Positions 24,182 through 36,301 of a DNA stretch of 64,000 nucleotides are shown here, in pieces (positions within the stretch are counted from its first letter, which is position 1; every line of letters begins with the position of its first letter). The notes under the pieces are model-generated. The model did not search any database. It was given only the letters and a program-made list of their open reading frames with translations, and was not told where the DNA came from. The DNA is taken from positions 1,804 to 65,803 of the forward strand of contig BDDC01000301.1 in the NCBI GenBank assembly GCA_001662425.1. Direction: 5' to 3'. A program made the position numbers and the translations under genes. The stretch is from Chlamydomonas sphaeroides. Its lineage: Eukaryota; Chlorophyta; Chlorophyceae; Chlamydomonadales; Chlamydomonadaceae.

Positions 24182-25136
24182 GCTATGCGGCTACATATTT
24201 ATCGCATACTTCGTTGTAGCAGGGTCAACGCCGTCCCGTGCAACACAGCGGAATGGCATAAGGCAGCGCAAGGCGCGGGCAGCATCACGTTGAGTTTGTC
24301 GTCGGAAAAACTTAAACCTGTACAAAGCCTCTGCGATTCTGGTCACGAAGTAGGCACCGCAAGGATGACACGAACCGGCCCTATCGTCGGGGGATTCCCC
24401 AGGGGTTCCCCGCCACGCGTCGGCCAGACGTAGGTCTACAGGTTTCTGGACTGCGGGCATTGCGTATTCAATCTCTGCGCTCAAGTCAACCAGGGCTCTA
24501 AACAGCATGGACGCCCCGGAACACCCCGCAAGCGAAATGGGGGGCGGCCGGCAGGGGCCGGCAGCCCCAGAGAGAGGACGGATTGGGGCTGCGCCCCTTT
24601 TCCCATTCTGATGGGGACATACCTTTCATCGGCCCGATCGCGCTGCCGCCTTGAAGTTTTTAAGCCACAACAGATACACATGGGCTCGTGGCTCCTGCTT
24701 GTGGCTCATGGATGCCTCATTAACAACATAACGCCACATATGGAGCGCGTGGAGAGGACGCTTGGGGCAAACCTCTGCTGAAGACAACCACGTATGACAA
24801 ACAGTGGACGGGGCGGCGCTGGGAGGGACGGCACCCGCATGTACGTCACAACGTCAGCGTACTTCCTTTTCTTGGTAACCACCCCCCTTTCGCCCCCTCC
24901 AATTTCCAGCCTCTGCATTGCACGTGCACTTCTAAGCAAGCGCTTGCAATGGTCACGTATACTAGGGTGTGTTAAAGTAACCACCTCCCTCACATCATAT
25001 GCGTCACGGTACTGTCCTACAGCAACAACGGGGAGGACGTTTCCGCAGCCGCCTGTCATAGGGTGTGTCGAGGGATGTCGAGGTAACCGGGTGATCGGGG
25101 GATTTTGACAATGGGGATCCTCTCCTCGCCTGGCGC
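24182..25136. other. Upstream region of the channel gene
   Basis: About 950 bases lie between the channel start codon and the BASS poly(A) signal. They should contain the channel promoter and 5' UTR. No gene, tRNA or clear promoter element was seen. Base composition is noticeably less GC-rich than in the flanking genes. Confidence 0.5.
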
Positions 25137-25141
25137 TTACA
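25137..25141 (-). terminator. Polyadenylation signal TGTAA (minus strand)
   Basis: TTACA on the plus strand, 373 bases past the stop codon of the BASS carrier gene, in the expected orientation. Confidence 0.55.
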
Positions 25142-25513
25142 GCCCTCACACGGCTGCAGCCACACGCTTCACAATTGAACCTCGATATGGGCGATTGGCC
25201 CGCCATAAGTGATACTTTGACTCTCTCATGTGCAGCCACACGCTCCGTGAGGTGTTCCCTCGCGAGACAGCCGCATGCTTGCGCACGCGTATGCGGACGG
25301 GCACCCAAGGCCAACCACGTCGTTCAACACGAACCAGCCACAGCGCGTACCCCTACCACAAGATCAGCACGCCACCCCATGCTGCCAATCTCCGCCCCTT
25401 TCAAGCCCAGAGCTGCCCCAAGATGCCCACCCGGCACCCTCCATCCTTCCCTCCCCTCGGCCCACCCCCGCCCCCCCGCCCTCCACTCATTGGTCCCCCG
25501 TGCCAGCCCTCCC

Positions 25514-28500
25514 TCAATCGTCCCCCTTCAGCGTGGCCGCCCAGTAGCCGGCCAGCAGGCTGCCGATGGTGGCGTGCGTGCAGGCGGACAGCACGCAGGG
25601 AGCCACCACCACGGGGTCCGCAAAGTGGACCTGAGGCGGCAGGCGGCGGCGGCAAGCGGGCGGGCGGGCGGGCGGGTGATGCATGGGAGGGGAGGCTTGC
25701 ATAGCGGGGGCGCGGCGGGGAGCCGGGTGACTAGGGGTCTTATGAGGCCAGGTGCCTCGCGCGAGGGACAGGGCGGGGCGCTAGTATACAGGCGGGCCGC
25801 AGCCCGCGTGGCAAGCCGGCCCCGATCGTCTCACAGAGCAGGGTCTAGCTAGCGAGAGGGCATGCGATTGGAGAGGAGGGGCAGTCCGTTCCTGCACAGC
25901 GGTACAGCTAGCGGCGCCTTCGCGCACAGCTCCCGCGCACGCCTCTGCCCTAGCTCGCGCACCTTGGCCAGCACGGCCGCCAGCGCCGAGCTCTGCATGC
26001 CGACCTCGATGCTGTTGGTGCGGGCGATCTGGGCCGCGGGTGGAGGCAAGACATGGGTTGGCAGGGAACGGACGCACGACAGGGCCGGCGGGCGCGATGC
26101 AGCAAGCGGGCGGCGGGCGTACAAACCCGACACCCCCCATATGCAGACGGCCACACCGCCGCACATCGCACACGAACGGTGCTGCCCTTCGGTCCCGGCC
26201 CTGCCAGCCGCTTCCTGGCCTCCCTCCCGAGACCCGTCCAGCCACAACCCTAGTTCCCGAGGCCCCGCCGCTCTAGGGCCCCTCGGCCCCACCCGTCGCC
26301 TGGCCCCCCCCAGGAGCCAGAGCCGCACCTTGTTGCTTAGTCCCAGCACCTTGCTGAGGCTGTAGCCCAGGAAGAAGCCCATGGAGTGCAGCACGAACAC
26401 GCTGCCCACGATGGTGGTGCCCGAGGAGGCCACCACCGCCACGCTGCGGAGAGGGAGAAGGGGAGGGGTCAGCACGGCGCGTGCGGCAGGCACGGCAGCA
26501 GGCGAACGGCAGGCGCGTCAGCTGCAGTGGTGCAGCTGCAGCCATGTGCGGTGGCCGCGGCAGCACGAGGGCGCGGCTCGACTGGCGCGCACGCGCTACG
26601 GCTACGTGTGCGCTCGCCCAGCCCCGGCCCCGGCAGCATGCATGCCGGCGGTCGGACGCCGCCCTGCTGCTGCTGCTGCTGGTGGTGGTGATGATGGTGG
26701 GCGCTGGTGGTGGTGGTGGTGGTGGTGGTCGCTGCTGCTGCGCGACCCGCTGGGCTACCACGGCGGCGCTGCGCTGGCGGAGGGGAGCACGCAGCCGCGT
26801 GTGGCCGGGCGGGCGGGCGGTGCGCCACAGGCGAGTGCACAGCGTCGGCCTGCCGGTGACTGGCTGTGGGAGGCAGCAGCACCCCACCTGCAGCGCCCTC
26901 GCCCTCTCCCGCCTGCCGCCTCTGCCCCGGCAACCTCACTTGGTGGCAATCATGGAGCCGACGATGAAGAAGACCACCAGGGTAGCTAGGAAGGGCGTGT
27001 ACAGCTTGACGCGGGCCACGGCCGCCGGCATCACCTGGAGCCAGTGGGTGTGGCAGCGCAAGGTCAGGGGCCCTGCGAGCTGCGGCCTGTGCGATGGGGT
27101 TACGGCCGGCCGGCCCCGCAGCGCAGAGGTCAGTGTCAAGTGGGGTGGCAGCTGTCGCCGCGGCGGCAGCGTGGCGCGCCCCCCACCTGGTTGAGCGCGG
27201 TGCCCGCCAGCACGGGCGCCAGCACCAGCTGCAGAACCGACAGGAACATGGCGCGAGGGTCCACGGGCACCAGCGTGCTGGGGAGGGAGGGGCGGCGGGG
27301 AGGGGAGGGAAGGTGAGGGCAAGTGTCTGTATTCAACATTTAGGGTGTGTACTTGGTTCGTGAGTGTGCAAGTGTGCACGTAAGGCGTGAGGGGCGGGTG
27401 CACGGCGTGCGGGTGCACGGGGCCGGCGTGCTGGAGAAGGCAGCGCGCGGGTGGCAGTGAGGCTCGGCATCCGGCGGGGATCGGGTGGACATGGATCGTC
27501 AGGTTGTTGGAGTTGCTGGAATGGTGGGGGCGCACTGCAGGAGCACCGTAGCGGCAGCAGGCGCGCTGTCGCGTGTCAGGGGCACATGGGACGGCATGGG
27601 ATAAGCTGCCTTTGCGCCAGCGGCGTGGCTCCGCTGTCTCACCCCACGAGCAGGCTGGTGAGGATGGGCGTGGTGAAGATGGCCATGATGGTGGACGCCG
27701 TGGTCATCATGATGGACAGCGGCCTGGCGGGGCAGGGGTGGGAGCGCAGGGCGGGAGCGTGTTGAAGAGGGAGGAGAGGGCGCAAGGTAGGGCTGAGGGG
27801 ATCGGGCAGAGGGGCAGGGGTCAGCAGCACGGCAACGGTTGGCGGCCAGCACGTCAGCGCCGTGGCGCAGCCGCGCGGGTGGCGGGACGAGTCGTGCTTT
27901 AGCAAGCACGCTGCTACGCTGCCAAGCTGCCACGCAACAGCCGTGCTGCCCGGCGGCCCCTGCAGCCGCAGGCCCTGTGTCGCGCCGCCCCGCATCGGGG
28001 GCCCTTCTCCCGCATCGCTGAGCCCCGCCCGCTCACATGTCACCCTTGGCGATGTACGCCTGCGGCCGGAGGCACGACCGGGGACAGGAGGGGCCCAGCG
28101 AGGGCGTCAAGCCGCCAGGCCCCAAACATCCGCGCCAGCCAGACGGCCCGGCCCAGCCATTGCCGGTAGGACGGCCCCACAGACGCAACGCCCTGTCACT
28201 GGCCCTCTGACGCCAAGCTGGTCCCTGCCGCAGGCCGCCATGCTCCGGTACCAGTACTCAACGCCCAGCCACCGTACCAACCGTTAACCGCACAACCAAG
28301 CGCCCAGCAGGACCCCACGCGCCATCCAGCCCTACCACGATGTTGCTGGCGGTGCCTCCCGGCATGCAGCTGACAAGCGCCACGCCCACCGCCAGGCCCG
28401 GGGCCATGCCGGGCTGCGCCATGAGCCAGCGGGAGATGGCCCACCCGAACATGGGCAGGATGGTATACTGCGGGGAGGGTGCGCGGGCGGGCAGGAGCGA

Positions 28501-29502
28501 GGGCGGGGCCTAGGCCGAGGATGGGACACCGCACGGATGTTCCAGGGACTGGCGACCGAGGATGAGCTCCAGCTGCGGGTTGTGCGTCCATTTACTACCC
28601 GTCAAAGTAATAACGACCCGCGCTGCACGCCTTGTGTTGGTGGCGCGTCGGTCGTGCTGTGTGTGTGCTGTGGAGGGCGGCTGGGCGAGTGTCCGGGCGA
28701 GGGATGCCAGCTGGCGGCGGCCGCACCTGAAGCACCATGCCCAGGAGGAGCAGCTGCGGCTGCTTGGTGAAGACGGATGCGATTTCGCCGAAGGTCAACG
28801 TGAGGCCCATGCCGGCCTGCGGGGAGCAGCGGTGGAGGCAGGGCGGGTGGTGGCGAATTGGACGTGTGTGTTCCAGTGTTAGGTAGAACAGAACCCCACA
28901 CGCGGCACAGCACGCCCCGTGTGTGTGTTTTGAGCGGGGAGGGGAGCGGGCTGCACACAGGAGGTGGGGGGCCGTCAGCGAGGGCGGCAGGAGGGCACGA
29001 TTGGTGTGGCCCTGGTTGGTGCCTCGTCGTTACTGACTGCTGTTAGTACCCAGCGGACGGCTGCTGGGGTTGGCTGCCGCGACCGCAATTTCAAGCCCCT
29101 TGCATTGCAGCCCACCATGACGAACATGAGGCCGTACGTGATGCAGTTGTTGTTAAACCTGCGCCGCACACGGGCATACCGCGAGGATGCGTGGGCAAGA
29201 GAGGGGCAGGGCGCCGGGAGAGAGTTGCACTGGGCCGGCGGATTTCTTGGGCGCAGTCTGGGTGCCTGCCGGCACGCTAAATCTGCGGCCAGGCTGCGGG
29301 CAGCGGCCGGGCCCCGGGCGCACCAGAGGTAGAGGTGCGGAAAGTAAAAGGCCGTCACTGCGGCCAGGATGACCCAGAGAGGGAAGAGGCGCGTGAAGCC
29401 TGCGCAGAAGGCTGCAAGCTTCTGCTCCAGAGGAGAGAGTTCCAAGGCGCCACTGCCTCCACCGCTGGAGGGCGAGGGTGACGCCGCAGCGGACGCACGA
29501 CA
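25514..29502 (-). CDS. Bile acid:Na+ symporter (BASS) family transporter, N-terminus unresolved
   Basis: Sodium-coupled organic-anion carrier family; plant BASS proteins sit in the plastid envelope and carry, for example, pyruvate. In-frame exons from the 5' end: ~29502-29324, 29158-29116, 28816-28727, 28467-28336, 28059-28037, 27723-27643, 27277-27187, 27034-26940, 26443-26329, 26028-25963, 25630-25514. They give at least 324 residues from LELSPLEQK to the end ATLKGDD. Family signatures are GMGLTLTFGE, VALVSCMPGGTASNIV, YIAKGDMPLSIMMTT and RTNSIEVGMQSSALAAVLAK (the Na+-site region). The frame stays open upstream to 29728 with a Ser/Ala/Pro-rich sequence like a transit peptide, but it has no ATG. 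A first exon with a start, perhaps in the frame beginning 29831, must therefore splice in, possibly at the CTGCAG acceptor next to 29502. The substrate is not predictable. Confidence 0.9.
28864..28920 (+). repeat. Dispersed intronic repeat, copy A
   Basis: Lies in a BASS intron. This is the fullest copy: GTGTGTTCCAGTGTTAGG, then TAGAACAGAACCCCACACGC, then GGCACAGCACGCCCCG. The first part alone recurs at 57319-57340. Confidence 0.75.
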
Positions 29503-29729
29503 CTGCAGTGACGCGCCGCGCGGGCCCGCTGGGGATGGGCATGCCTCGGGACATGCCGGTGCGCTACGCGATGATAGCAGGGCTGTGTGCGACGGCAGGC
29601 TGCTCGTTACGCTGGATGGTAGCTGAGAGGCGGGTGTCCGGCTTGAAATTGCCCTAAGCGGCAGCGCCGCGGCTGCTGGGAGGCCAGTAGGGTGGGGTCT
29701 GCGGTGCGGAACACGAGGGAGCCGGGGCT

Positions 29730-30172
29730 AGGGTTGCACATGTTCGCGCTGTCACGAGTGCCTGCAGCTTGCATTTCGCTCATTGCGTACCTGTTCCTTG
29801 CGGCGGGCTGCCGCTGCACGCAAGACCGCATCGCGACAGACTAGCGTTGACACGAAACACAAAGAAAGTTCGCGGTTGTGGCCCCCTGGGGGCAACCGGA
29901 CGCGTGTATTGGTGATAGCAAGTATGGATGCAAGCCTGGAACGGGCTGGGGTTAGTCTCAGGCCTGCGATACTGCATCAGGAGGACCTTGACCCCCTTGG
30001 GAAACCCGAGGCACCACCTGTACTAGCTGCGTGGACACACCGATCGCCCTTACTTACAGTCCACGGCAGTCTCTGCACGTGTCGTTTGTTGCAACTTCCT
30101 TGTGTTGCATGGTCTGCAACTTCGCGCCGGTGATGGCCTACGCACCCACATAGCCTCATAGACTGCCTGATC
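29730..30172. promoter_or_regulatory. Divergent promoter region between the BASS and UDP-glucose dehydrogenase-like genes
   Basis: The two genes point away from each other, and their start regions are separated by about 350-440 bases. The BASS first exon probably lies in the left part. No core promoter motif is convincing. Assignment rests on orientation. Confidence 0.45.
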
Positions 30173-33100
30173 ATGTCTACGCAGCGGCTAGGGCGTTCGG
30201 ACACGCGCAAGGCGCACTTGGTCGATAACATAGACCATGGTTACGTGCCTATCAAGAAAATTGCCTGCATCGGCGCGGGCTACGTCGGAGGACCGTCGAT
30301 GGCGTGCCTCGCGTACAAATGCCCAGACGTCACAGTCACAGGTGCATTTAAATCGCGGGCAGCCTTCCTGCGCGGATGCTGTGCAGCGGAAAAGCAACCT
30401 GGAGCATGCATGATACTTTTGGCATGGCCAAGCGTGCTGGTGGTGGCCCGTACCCCAGACCGTGTGCCCGGGTGCAGTGGGGTGGAGTACCCTCAGGGTC
30501 GATGGCGACAGCTGGTTGAGCCAGCTCTGCGAAGCAGCACCGGTCCAGCGGCATGTCCTTTCACACGCACTGCTCGTTCAAAGCCCCTGTGCAGCGCGGG
30601 CCTCTTATTTGCCCACGCCCACGCCTAAAGCGTGCAACCTTCGTGCCTACCCCCGCCACCCCAGTCCTGGACATAAGCGATGCACGCGTCCAGGCTTGGA
30701 ACGGCGACAAACTGCCCATCTACGAGCCGGGGCTGCTGGACATCGTGCAGGCATGCCGCGGCAAGAATTTGTTCTTCTCGACAGACGCGAAGAAGCACTT
30801 GTCGGAGGCGGACCTCATCTTTGTGTGGTGAGCGCAGGTTCGCCGCGGATGACGCGGCCCGGGAGGCCGTCAGCTGGACATGGGGACCTGGTTACAAGCG
30901 CCCCGCACCGGCGCTCAGCGCTGGCACCCTCTCAGGCAGCATGCGAAGCCGAGGACACCATGCAAGGCTACCCCGCAGCTGGGTTACGACGGCGTCGATG
31001 CAACGGCACCCACCGGCGTTCAGACAGGCCCTCTCACGCCGCGCCCCAACCCCCCCGTGCCCCGCTGCCAGCGTCAACACGCCCACCAAGCTGCAGGGCG
31101 TGGGCGCCGGCAGGGCCGCGACGTTCGGGTTCTGGGAGGCTGCGGCGCGGCTCATCGCGGCCTCGTGCGCGGGCTGCGGGCCCAAGATCGTGGCCGAAAA
31201 GAGCCCCGTGCCGGTCAAGACGGCGCAGGCCATGTCGCGGGTGAGGGTTGGCCCTGGCGCCTTGGTGCCACATCGACCGTTCTGGGTCTACCACGGGCCT
31301 GCGCGGGCCGCGGTACCCGGGAGCGGCGGTCTGCCGTCATGTGCAGTTGGCGGAGCTCGAGTGGCGTGCCTGCGCTGCCGCTGCCGGCGCCCCTGCAGGT
31401 GCTGTCCGGCTGCCAGGCGGGCGCCAAGACACAGTTCGAGGTCATCTCCAACCCCGAGTTCATGAGCGCGGGTACCGCCATCCAGGACTGCCTCAAGCCC
31501 GACCGGGTGCGGTCTGCGGCGGGCTGAAGGGCGGCAGGCTTGCGAGCTGGGGGTGGTGGGGTGGGGGCCGGAAGCCGCCTGACATCGCTGCCACAGCACC
31601 CACAGCGGCCGGGCCGCAGCCGTCGCGCTGGGGAGCTGCCTCTGTATGCGTCTATACTGCGTCTGTACGCATCCTGCGGCTGGGAGGCGCCCGGATTGCC
31701 ACTGCCGGGCCTGCCGTGCACGGCTGACCGCGCGACGGACTGCCCCGTGGCGCCGCATAGCAGCCGCTTGTCTGGGAAGCCACAGCGGGTCCGGCCCCGC
31801 CCGACTGCATCGCTGCGCTGACACTCCTCTCCTCCCGCTGCCACCGCCCCTGCGCGCCCGGCACCTGGCCACAACGGCCCACGCAGGTGCTGATCGGCGG
31901 CTGCGACACGCCCGCGGGCCACCGCGCGGTGGAGTCGCTGGCGCGCCTGTACCGGCGCTGGGTGCCGCACGAGCGCGTGCTGGTCATGGGCCTGTGGAGC
32001 AGCGAGCTGGCCAAGCTGGCGGCCAACGCCTTCCTGGCGCAGCGCATCTCCTCCGTCAACGCCGTCGCGGCGCTGTGCGAGGAGACGGGCGCCGACATCC
32101 AGCAGGTGCGCCCGGCGGCCTGGCGTAGCGGCTGGCGCGATGCTTGCGAGGCGCGCTGACGCCGAAAGCGCGTGGCGGGCGACGCCAGCGCATGTGCATG
32201 CGCGCCGCGTCAGGGCCAGCACGCCAGCGTGCGTGCTGCTCGGCATCCTGCGGAGAGACCGGGTGGCTGCCTGTCGCCGGCGGCAGCCCAAGCGCCCCTC
32301 TGGACTCTGACGTCCCAATCTAGCCGTCCCGGCCTGGCCCCAGGCCCAGCCTGCACGCGCTCGTGTGCGCCCCCGCTGGCCTGCTCATCTAGCTGCCCTC
32401 CGCCACCTCCCCGCCCGCGCAGGTGTCCCATGCCATCGGCACCGACAGCCGCATCGGGCCGCGCTTCCTTGAGGCGGGCTGCGGCTTCGGCGGGCCCGCG
32501 CTGCAGAAGCACGTGCTCAACCTGGTGTACATATGCGAGAGCCTGGGCCTCACGCAGGCCGCGGCGTATTGGCAGCAGGTGCGGGCCGGCTTGGGCGCGC
32601 GGCCGCTGGTTAATAGTTCCGGACGAACGGAGCCCTCGGCCGCACCACAACAGCTGGCTGCTGCAGTGCCGGCCCGACCTGTTAGAGGCCGGGCTGCCTT
32701 GCCGGGCTCTCTGGCGGCACCTGCGATGTGGTATCGGCTGCAACGCCGCCGCCGTCTCCCCCGCCGCTGCCTGCCGCTGCCAGGTGGTGGACATGAACGA
32801 CTGGGTCAAGCACCGCTTTGTGCGGCGAGTGATCAGCTCCATGTTCAACACCATCCGCCTCAAGCGCATCGCGGTGCTGGGCTTTGCGTATAAGGTGGGG
32901 CCCGGCGAGGCCGCATGGGCGCAGCGCGCATGCGAGCCCCAACGCGTGCACACGTGCCGCCGGGCACCTGTGGTACATTGGAAGCGGATGTTGCGCGCAG
33001 CGCGCTGCGTGCAGGGCGTCGCGCGAGGTGATTGCGGCGCGTGCAGCTGAGTCGCCGCGCGGCTGGCCCCTCGTGCTGCGCAGGCGCACACCACCGACAC

Positions 33101-34944
33101 GCGCGACACGGCCGCCATCGACATATGCCGCGGCCTGCTGCTGGACGGCGCCGTGCTGGCCGTGTACGACCCAAAGGTACGGCAGGTGTATGACAGCGAT
33201 TGCACGGCGGCTGCCTCTTAACGGCACGCCACGACAGCTCTAACGAGCAGCACAAAAGGAACACGTCTGGGCGTGGCGCAGAGTTTTGGCCAGCCGCCGC
33301 GGTGGCACATACCTCATCCGGCGAGCCGCCTGCCAGCGTCATCGTGACCGCCCGGCTTCCGGCCTGCGCGCCGCTGAGGCACCTCCCACCGCGCATTTCC
33401 CGGCCCCCTCCCCGCATGCCCCTCCGTGCCCCCAGGTGATGCCCGAAACCGGATGGCGCCCTTAAACGTCACCTTAGCCTAGCGGGCTTGAGCCAGCGCG
33501 CTCACCATCCCAACACCGCACACCCACTCCCCTCCGCACACCCCTCCGTCCCCCCAGGTGCTGCCCGAGCAGGTGCACCTGGACATGTGCCTGCCCAAGG
33601 GCTCCCTGGAGCAGCCCCGCCGCCAGACGAGCACCACCGTCTCGCTGGCCACCGTGGATGTGGCCAAGACCGCGTACGACGCCTGCGCGGGCGCGCACGG
33701 CATCTGCGTGCTCACGGACTGGCCCGAGTTCAGGTGCGGGGGAAGCACCGGTGCCGAGGGCGCGCTTGGGGCCCTGCGGGGTATGGCCGGCGCCCGGCGG
33801 GTAGGCGGACCCGCAGCTGCTCCTGGCTGGGTCCGCAGGGCAGCTGGCGGGCAGGCAGTCTGACGCAGCTCACCGCCAAGGCGTGCCGGCCGTGCAAGTC
33901 ATGTGACCCCGATTGGTGGGCGGGCGGACCCGCAGCGGCAGCGGGCAAGGCTCTGAGGCGATTTCATCCCGGGCGGCCGATGGCAAGTACTGGTGAATGT
34001 GGCTTTTTGCGGCCCTTATCCTGGGGCCACGCAGGTCGCTCGACTTCAAGCGCATCTATGCGTCTATGCTGAAGCCGGTAAGGCGGTAGGGGCCATGCAG
34101 GGCAGTCGCGTCCCCGGTTCAATGACAGCGCCAGCGCCGGCGGACCCCTGGCCTCTGCGCACGATACCGCTGCCAAGACTCCTCTGTAGCACTTGTCCCC
34201 TGCCTGCCTGGCCGCTGCCGGCCTTCTGGCCCCGCAGGCCTTCATCTTCGACGGCCGCAACATGCTGGACCACGACGAGCTGCGCGCCCTTGGCTTCGTG
34301 GTGTACGGCCTGGGCAAGCCGCTGGACGCCTTCCTCACGCAGGTGCGTTGGGTCTGGGCCTGGGTCTGGGTCCAGCTGCGGCGCATCCGGGGAGCTTCGG
34401 CGCTCGGCGCTCGGCAGGGGTACCGGTACGGTAGCTTGGCAGGGGGTAGCTGGGGAGGTCTACCGGCGTGCGCACCCGGGATGGGGGCAGGCAGCCCGGC
34501 GCCTGCACGCTGCACGCTGGATGAGGCGATTGCGGCGGCATGCGGACGCCAGGCAGCTGGCGTCGGGCTTTCGAGGACCCGTAGTCGCAGCGTCGAGTGG
34601 TGCTCCACACCCAGCTGCTGCTCCATGCTTCCTGCGTTGCCCCGGCCAACCCCGCCGTGCCTGGCTCCGCCTGGCCCCGCGCTGTGCAGCGGCTGGAGGA
34701 CGTGGACTGGGAGGAGGGCGAGGACGAGGAGGTGCGCGAGGCGCATGCGCTGGTGGAGCTGGACCACGAGCGCAAGGTGGTGCGCGAGGGCGTGCGGGAG
34801 GAGGCGGAGGAGGCGGAGGCGCTGGCGGCGGTGGAGGCCGAGGTGGCGGCGGCGCTGGCGGTGGCGACGGCACGGCCAGGGCCAGCGGGCGGGGCGGGGG
34901 CGGCGGCGGCGCCTGGAGGAGGCGGCGGGGGCGGCGGCGGGTAG
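30173..34944 (+). CDS. UDP-glucose 6-dehydrogenase homologue, probably catalytically inactive
   Basis: Family enzymes oxidise UDP-glucose to UDP-glucuronate with two NAD+ in the cytosol. Twelve exons join in frame to 588 aa: 30173-30341, 30665-30827, 31072-31240, 31399-31506, 31887-32105, 32423-32578, 32784-32894, 33084-33176, 33558-33733, 34035-34077, 34238-34342, 34690-34944. Conserved features are the NAD motif IACIGAGYVGGP (~30), LPIYEPGLLDIV, CVNTPTK, SSELAKLAANAFLAQR, FVRRVISSMFNT and FIFDGRN. The active site is broken: the catalytic-Cys motif GFGGSCFQKD reads GFGGPALQKH (Ala302, His306), EKST reads EKSP (Pro156), and NPEFLAEGTA reads NPEFMSAGTA (Ala191). The Lys and Asn of the SSEL...AANAF motif remain (Lys246, Asn250). 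An acidic ~85-aa tail ends in poly-Gly and replaces the usual short C-terminus. The exons are intact with no stops, so it looks like an expressed pseudoenzyme rather than a decayed gene. Confidence 0.92.
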
Positions 34945-35036
34945 CAGCGGCGGGCAGGGGCGAGCCTCGGGCGAGAGCGAGCCGTGGGTGAGTGCGGGGT
35001 AAGGTGCGGCGCTGAGGGGAGTGTGGTGAGACGCGC

Positions 35037-35041
35037 TGTAA
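35037..35041 (+). terminator. Polyadenylation signal TGTAA
   Basis: Lies 93 bases after the stop codon of the UDP-glucose dehydrogenase-like gene, in the correct orientation. Confidence 0.6.
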
Positions 35042-35299
35042 TCTGGGGCTTGAGCGTGCAGTGCTGCGCTACGCGTGCTAGCGAGCGCGGGGCCTCGGCC
35101 TCTCGAAGCCCAGCAGCCTTGCATGGCGCTCGCCATGCGGCGTGCGCGATTAACGAGTGCGGCGTGCATTGCTGAGTGCAGTCACCGGCGGCAACGCGGC
35201 GGCCACGTATGCGCTATCCAGGAGGGTCCTTCGTATAAGACCCGTCAGGCTGTGCGGCATAAGGTGGGGCTTGCACGGTGCCGCTGCGTCACGCGTTGA

Positions 35300-35945
35300 G
35301 GTATGTTCTGCAGGAAACCTGACAAGTACAGGCTGTGACGGCTGGCAGCCAGCGGGTCGGAGTTCAACACCGCTATGCCTGTCGACGTGGAGGCGTGCGT
35401 GAACTCTTTCGTCAGAAAGCTTGAGATCGGGTGGGACACGGCCAAAGAGGTGCCTGACCCGCGCAGGTGCCCAACCGGCGTAGGGGTGAGGCCAGTCGGT
35501 ATCTTTGTTGGATGGGGGGGCGACTCACCGCCTACGCATACCGCCGCTATCATGCCCCTGGCCTTGCACCAGGTCCTCATGCGATTTAGGCTGGGGTGCT
35601 GGGACCTTGAGGCCCACCGGCCCCGTGCAGGACGCGGGAGGCACGCCGTTGCGCTTTGTGTGCTAACAGCGTTGAAGATGAGCTACATGTATTCGGCGAA
35701 TGTCACGCATATAGCCAGCTGCGGGCTGATCTCGAGCATACTCTCCAACTTGCACGCCGCGGCATGCGCCGCGTGATACTAGAGGCTGAACCGAGCCATG
35801 TGGCCCGGTATCTGAGGGATGTGTTGAATAGGCGAAACGAAGCGCTGAGGAGCCGAGGGCCCTAGCGCACCGATATGACCTGATTCGCCGATGGCCCCCC
35901 TGGTTGTGAAACGGCGACCTCCGCTTTGCGGTGTAAGAGTAACAA
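35300..35945 (+). mobile_element. 3' remnant of a non-LTR (LINE-like) retrotransposon
   Basis: Degenerate coding sequence. One frame carries LALHQVLMRFRLGCWDLEAH, and a shifted frame carries CANSVEDELHVFGECHAYSQ followed by LRADLEHTL. This is the Cys-His (CxxC..H..C) tail typical of LINE reverse-transcriptase ORFs. The two parts sit in different frames, so the copy is broken by a frameshift near 35640. The end from 35822 (GCGCTGAGGAGCCGAGGGCC ... CTTTGCGGTGTAA) matches 44081-44192 in inverted orientation. It finishes with TGTAA, like a native 3' end. The 5' part of the element is absent. Confidence 0.65.
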
Positions 35946-36301
35946 GAGCTGCGCTAGGTTGCGGATTTAGAGGTATGGAACTTCGGCTGGATTGGGACGA
36001 GGTCCCTGCGCTGCGCCTCAAGGCTCTAAACCGAGGATTCTTGGGCAGTTGCCCCGCGAGCGGGAAGCCGTACGGCGGGCGCGTCCGGGGCCGTTCCGGT
36101 TCGCATGTAAGCCCGATTTAATGCATGTAATGCGCAAGCACACCACAGCTTATACAAGCTTACTGGCGCGCGCAACGACGCGCCGAGCTGCAAGCGAAAG
36201 CCGACGTGCTGGTTTGGCTTCCCGAGTGGGCAAGCCATAAGCTTCACATCCTGTAGCATCATCATTATCGTTACATAGCACTGCTCGCGTAGTCTAACGG
36301 A
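35946..36301. other. Upstream region of the jacalin-metalloprotease gene
   Basis: About 355 bases between the retrotransposon 3' end and the start codon. They probably hold the promoter and 5' UTR of the downstream gene, possibly with LINE-derived sequence. No coding region or clear element was seen. Confidence 0.4.

Noticed and set aside
32479..32520. The Cys in AGCGFGGPAL as a shifted catalytic cysteine
   Set aside because: It lies six residues before the catalytic position and aligns with the variable residue before GFGG in active enzymes, so it is unlikely to substitute.
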